Positions 6,568-7,244 of a stretch of 7,244 nucleotides of DNA are shown piece after piece. How positions within the stretch are numbered: the stretch's first letter is position 1; each line of letters starts with the position of its first letter. Below the pieces are notes generated by a model, which made no database searches, had not been told where the DNA came from, and saw only the letters and a program-made list of their open reading frames with translations. Position numbers and translations under genes: made by a program. The stretch is from Syntrophobacterales bacterium (GTDB lineage: Bacteria; Desulfobacterota; Desulfobaccia; Desulfobaccales; 0-14-0-80-60-11): assembly GCA_020052215.1 (NCBI GenBank), contig JAGVPN010000153.1, forward strand, positions 1-7,244, written 5' to 3'.

Positions 6568-6621
6568 AACTTTTCGGAACAGTTCCTCATGGGCCTTCGG
6601 CCCACCCGCAAAGCATGAAAA
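6568..6621. repeat. Spacer repeat, full copy 1
   Basis: A 54-base unit running from AACTTTTCGGAACAGTTCC through CATGGGCCTTCGGCCC to ACCCGCAAAGCATGAAAA. It contains a small palindrome GGAAC-A-GTTCC (6576-6586) and a hairpin GGGCC / GGCCC around TTC. It is closely similar to 6674-6728 and separates two REP-like palindromes. Confidence 0.8.
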
Positions 6622-6634
6622 GGTGGTATGGGCT

Positions 6635-6664
6635 GGTGGCACAGGCTGGAAAGCCTGTGCCACC
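6635..6664. repeat. REP-like palindrome
   Basis: A perfect inverted repeat with 13-base arms (GGTGGCACAGGCT and AGCCTGTGCCACC) and a GGAA loop. Its inner 22 bases (6639-6660) are identical to the second hairpin of the element at 52-73. Confidence 0.85.
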
Positions 6665-6673
6665 GATTTAAAG

Positions 6674-6728
6674 AACTTCTCAGGACAGTTCCTCATGGGC
6701 CTATTGGCCCACCCGTAAATGATGAAAA
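6674..6728. repeat. Spacer repeat, full copy 2
   Basis: A second, 55-base copy of the unit at 6568-6621, with scattered substitutions and a one-base-longer hairpin loop (GGGCC-TATT-GGCCC). The stretch GACAGTTCCTCATGGGCCT differs from copy 1 at only its first base, while the distal part diverges more. Confidence 0.8.
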
Positions 6729-6733
6729 AATTA

Positions 6734-6754
6734 GTAGGGCGGGCGTCCCCGCCC
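6734..6754. repeat. REP-like hairpin
   Basis: A GTAG foot (6734-6737) leads into GGGCGGG / CCCGCCC (6737-6743 and 6748-6754) with a CGTC loop. It resembles the left half of the twin element at 6506, without a closing outer arm. Confidence 0.75.
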
Positions 6755-6759
6755 CCGTT

Positions 6760-6813
6760 GGTGGCACAGGTTTTCAACCTGTGCACCCGCACCGGCAAGA
6801 TGCCGGTGCCACC
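6760..6813. repeat. REP-like twin-hairpin palindrome
   Basis: The outer arms GGTGGC (6760-6765) and GCCACC (6808-6813) enclose GCACAGGTT / AACCTGTGC (6764-6784, TTC loop) and GCACCGGCA / TGCCGGTGC (6789-6809, AGA loop). It has the same two-hairpins-in-one-stem plan as 25-77 and ends only 25 bases before the thiL start codon. Confidence 0.8.
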
Positions 6814-6816
6814 AAA

Positions 6817-6831
6817 AACTTTTCGGAACAG
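6817..6831. repeat. Spacer repeat, partial copy in the thiL leader
   Basis: AACTTTTCGGAACAG is identical to the first 15 bases of the spacer copy at 6568. Its last two bases (AG) begin the AGGA that serves as the thiL ribosome binding site (6830-6833), so the repeat mosaic runs right into the thiL translation start. Confidence 0.7.
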
Positions 6832-6838
6832 GAAAGAG

Positions 6839-7244
6839 ATGCCGCCCCCAGATACCCTCACCAGCGAATGGGACCTTATAGCCGCCCTGAGCCGGGAGTT
6901 CGGCGCCGCCCCTGCCGGCGTCATTCTAGGGATCGGCGACGACTGCGCCGCCCTTAGCCTCAATGGCGACAATTATCTCCTGTGGACCATGGATACCCTG
7001 GTGGAGGGCGTCCACTTCGATCTGGCCTACACCACCCTGGCCCAGTTGGGCTGGAAGTCCCTGACGGTAAACCTGAGCGACATCGCCGCCATGGGCGGAG
7101 ACCCGGGACCGGCGCTGCTGTCCCTGGGTTGGCCCCCGGACCGGGACCGCCGTGAAGCCCTGGCCTTTGCCGCCGGCCTGGCCCAGGCCGCCCGGGAGTT
7201 CGGCGTGGCGGTTATCGGCGGCGACACCGTCGCCTCCCCCGGGG
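6839..7244 (+). CDS. thiL: Thiamine-monophosphate kinase, 5' part (cut by window end)
   Basis: The first 135 residues of ThiL, which phosphorylates thiamine monophosphate to thiamine diphosphate with ATP, the last step of cofactor synthesis in the cytoplasm. The frame is open to the window end. Family motifs appear in order: ILGIGDDCA (29-37), where the aspartates bind Mg and nucleotide; TMDTLVEGVHFDL (50-62); GWKSLTVNLSDIAAMGGDP (71-89), the substrate-side segment with the usual NLSDIAAMG; and VIGGDT (125-130). This covers roughly the N-terminal 40 percent of a normal ThiL, and nothing looks broken. AGGA (6830-6833) lies five bases before the ATG. No other thiamine gene is nearby and I see no TPP riboswitch, since the leader consists of REP-like repeats. 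Confidence 0.93.
   Translation, partial: MPPPDTLTSEWDLIAALSREFGAAPAGVILGIGDDCAALSLNGDNYLLWTMDTLVEGVHFDLAYTTLAQLGWKSLTVNLSDIAAMGGDPGPALLSLGWPPDRDRREALAFAAGLAQAAREFGVAVIGGDTVASPG

Noticed and set aside
6456..6813. CRISPR array
   Set aside because: The repeated units vary in length and sequence, the intervening pieces are themselves repeats or palindromes, and no cas genes are visible.
6538..6972. 144-codon minus-strand frame across the repeat mosaic
   Set aside because: Its sequence is translated palindromes and spacers (for example repeated FRKVF segments) and it runs into the thiL coding region. Such REP-derived peptides are common false gene calls.

Overview
The window is GC-rich, with dense same-strand genes and clusters of REP-like palindromes between them. 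Gene content (FlhG/MinD-like ATPase, PilZ protein, Flp pilin, AAA+ ATPase, Bax-inhibitor-1 family protein, ThiL) and palindrome style suggest a free-living Gram-negative bacterium. A deltaproteobacterium/Desulfobacterota of the Desulfobacca type is my best guess. That placement comes from general resemblance, not from a marker gene.

Layout, all genes on the + strand. Positions 1-382 are non-coding: a twin-hairpin REP-like element at 25-77, then about 300 bases with nothing I can name. Positions 383-5450 hold five genes in a row: (1) a 504-aa protein with an N-terminal prim-pol-like domain whose catalytic acidic residues appear to be lost; (2) a PilZ-type protein with a C-terminal pair of membrane helices; (3) an FlhG/MinD-type ATPase; (4) a 49-aa Flp (type IVb) prepilin; (5) an AAA+ ATPase preceded by a GspE_N/MshEN-like segment and a winged-helix-like segment. 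The gaps are 113, 19, 115 and 54 bases with no convincing terminator, so one transcript is plausible. Positions 5635-6366 encode a seven-helix Bax inhibitor-1/YccA family protein. Positions 6367-6838 are a mosaic of REP-like palindromes separated by recurring copies of a second repeat of about 55 bases. Position 6839 to the window end is the start of thiL (thiamine-monophosphate kinase), cut by the window edge.

The five-gene cluster is the part most likely to be undescribed. It combines two module types that elsewhere can respond to cyclic-di-GMP (PilZ and a GspE_N/MshEN-like segment), a ParA/MinD-superfamily positioning ATPase, a surface pilin, an AAA+ remodelling ATPase and a nucleotidyltransferase-fold protein that looks catalytically dead. 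My working inference is a nucleotide-responsive module controlling assembly or placement of an Flp-type surface structure, with the Tad secretion genes elsewhere in the genome. Family assignments rest on visible motifs; the shared function is inference. The BI-1 and thiL genes appear to be unrelated neighbours.
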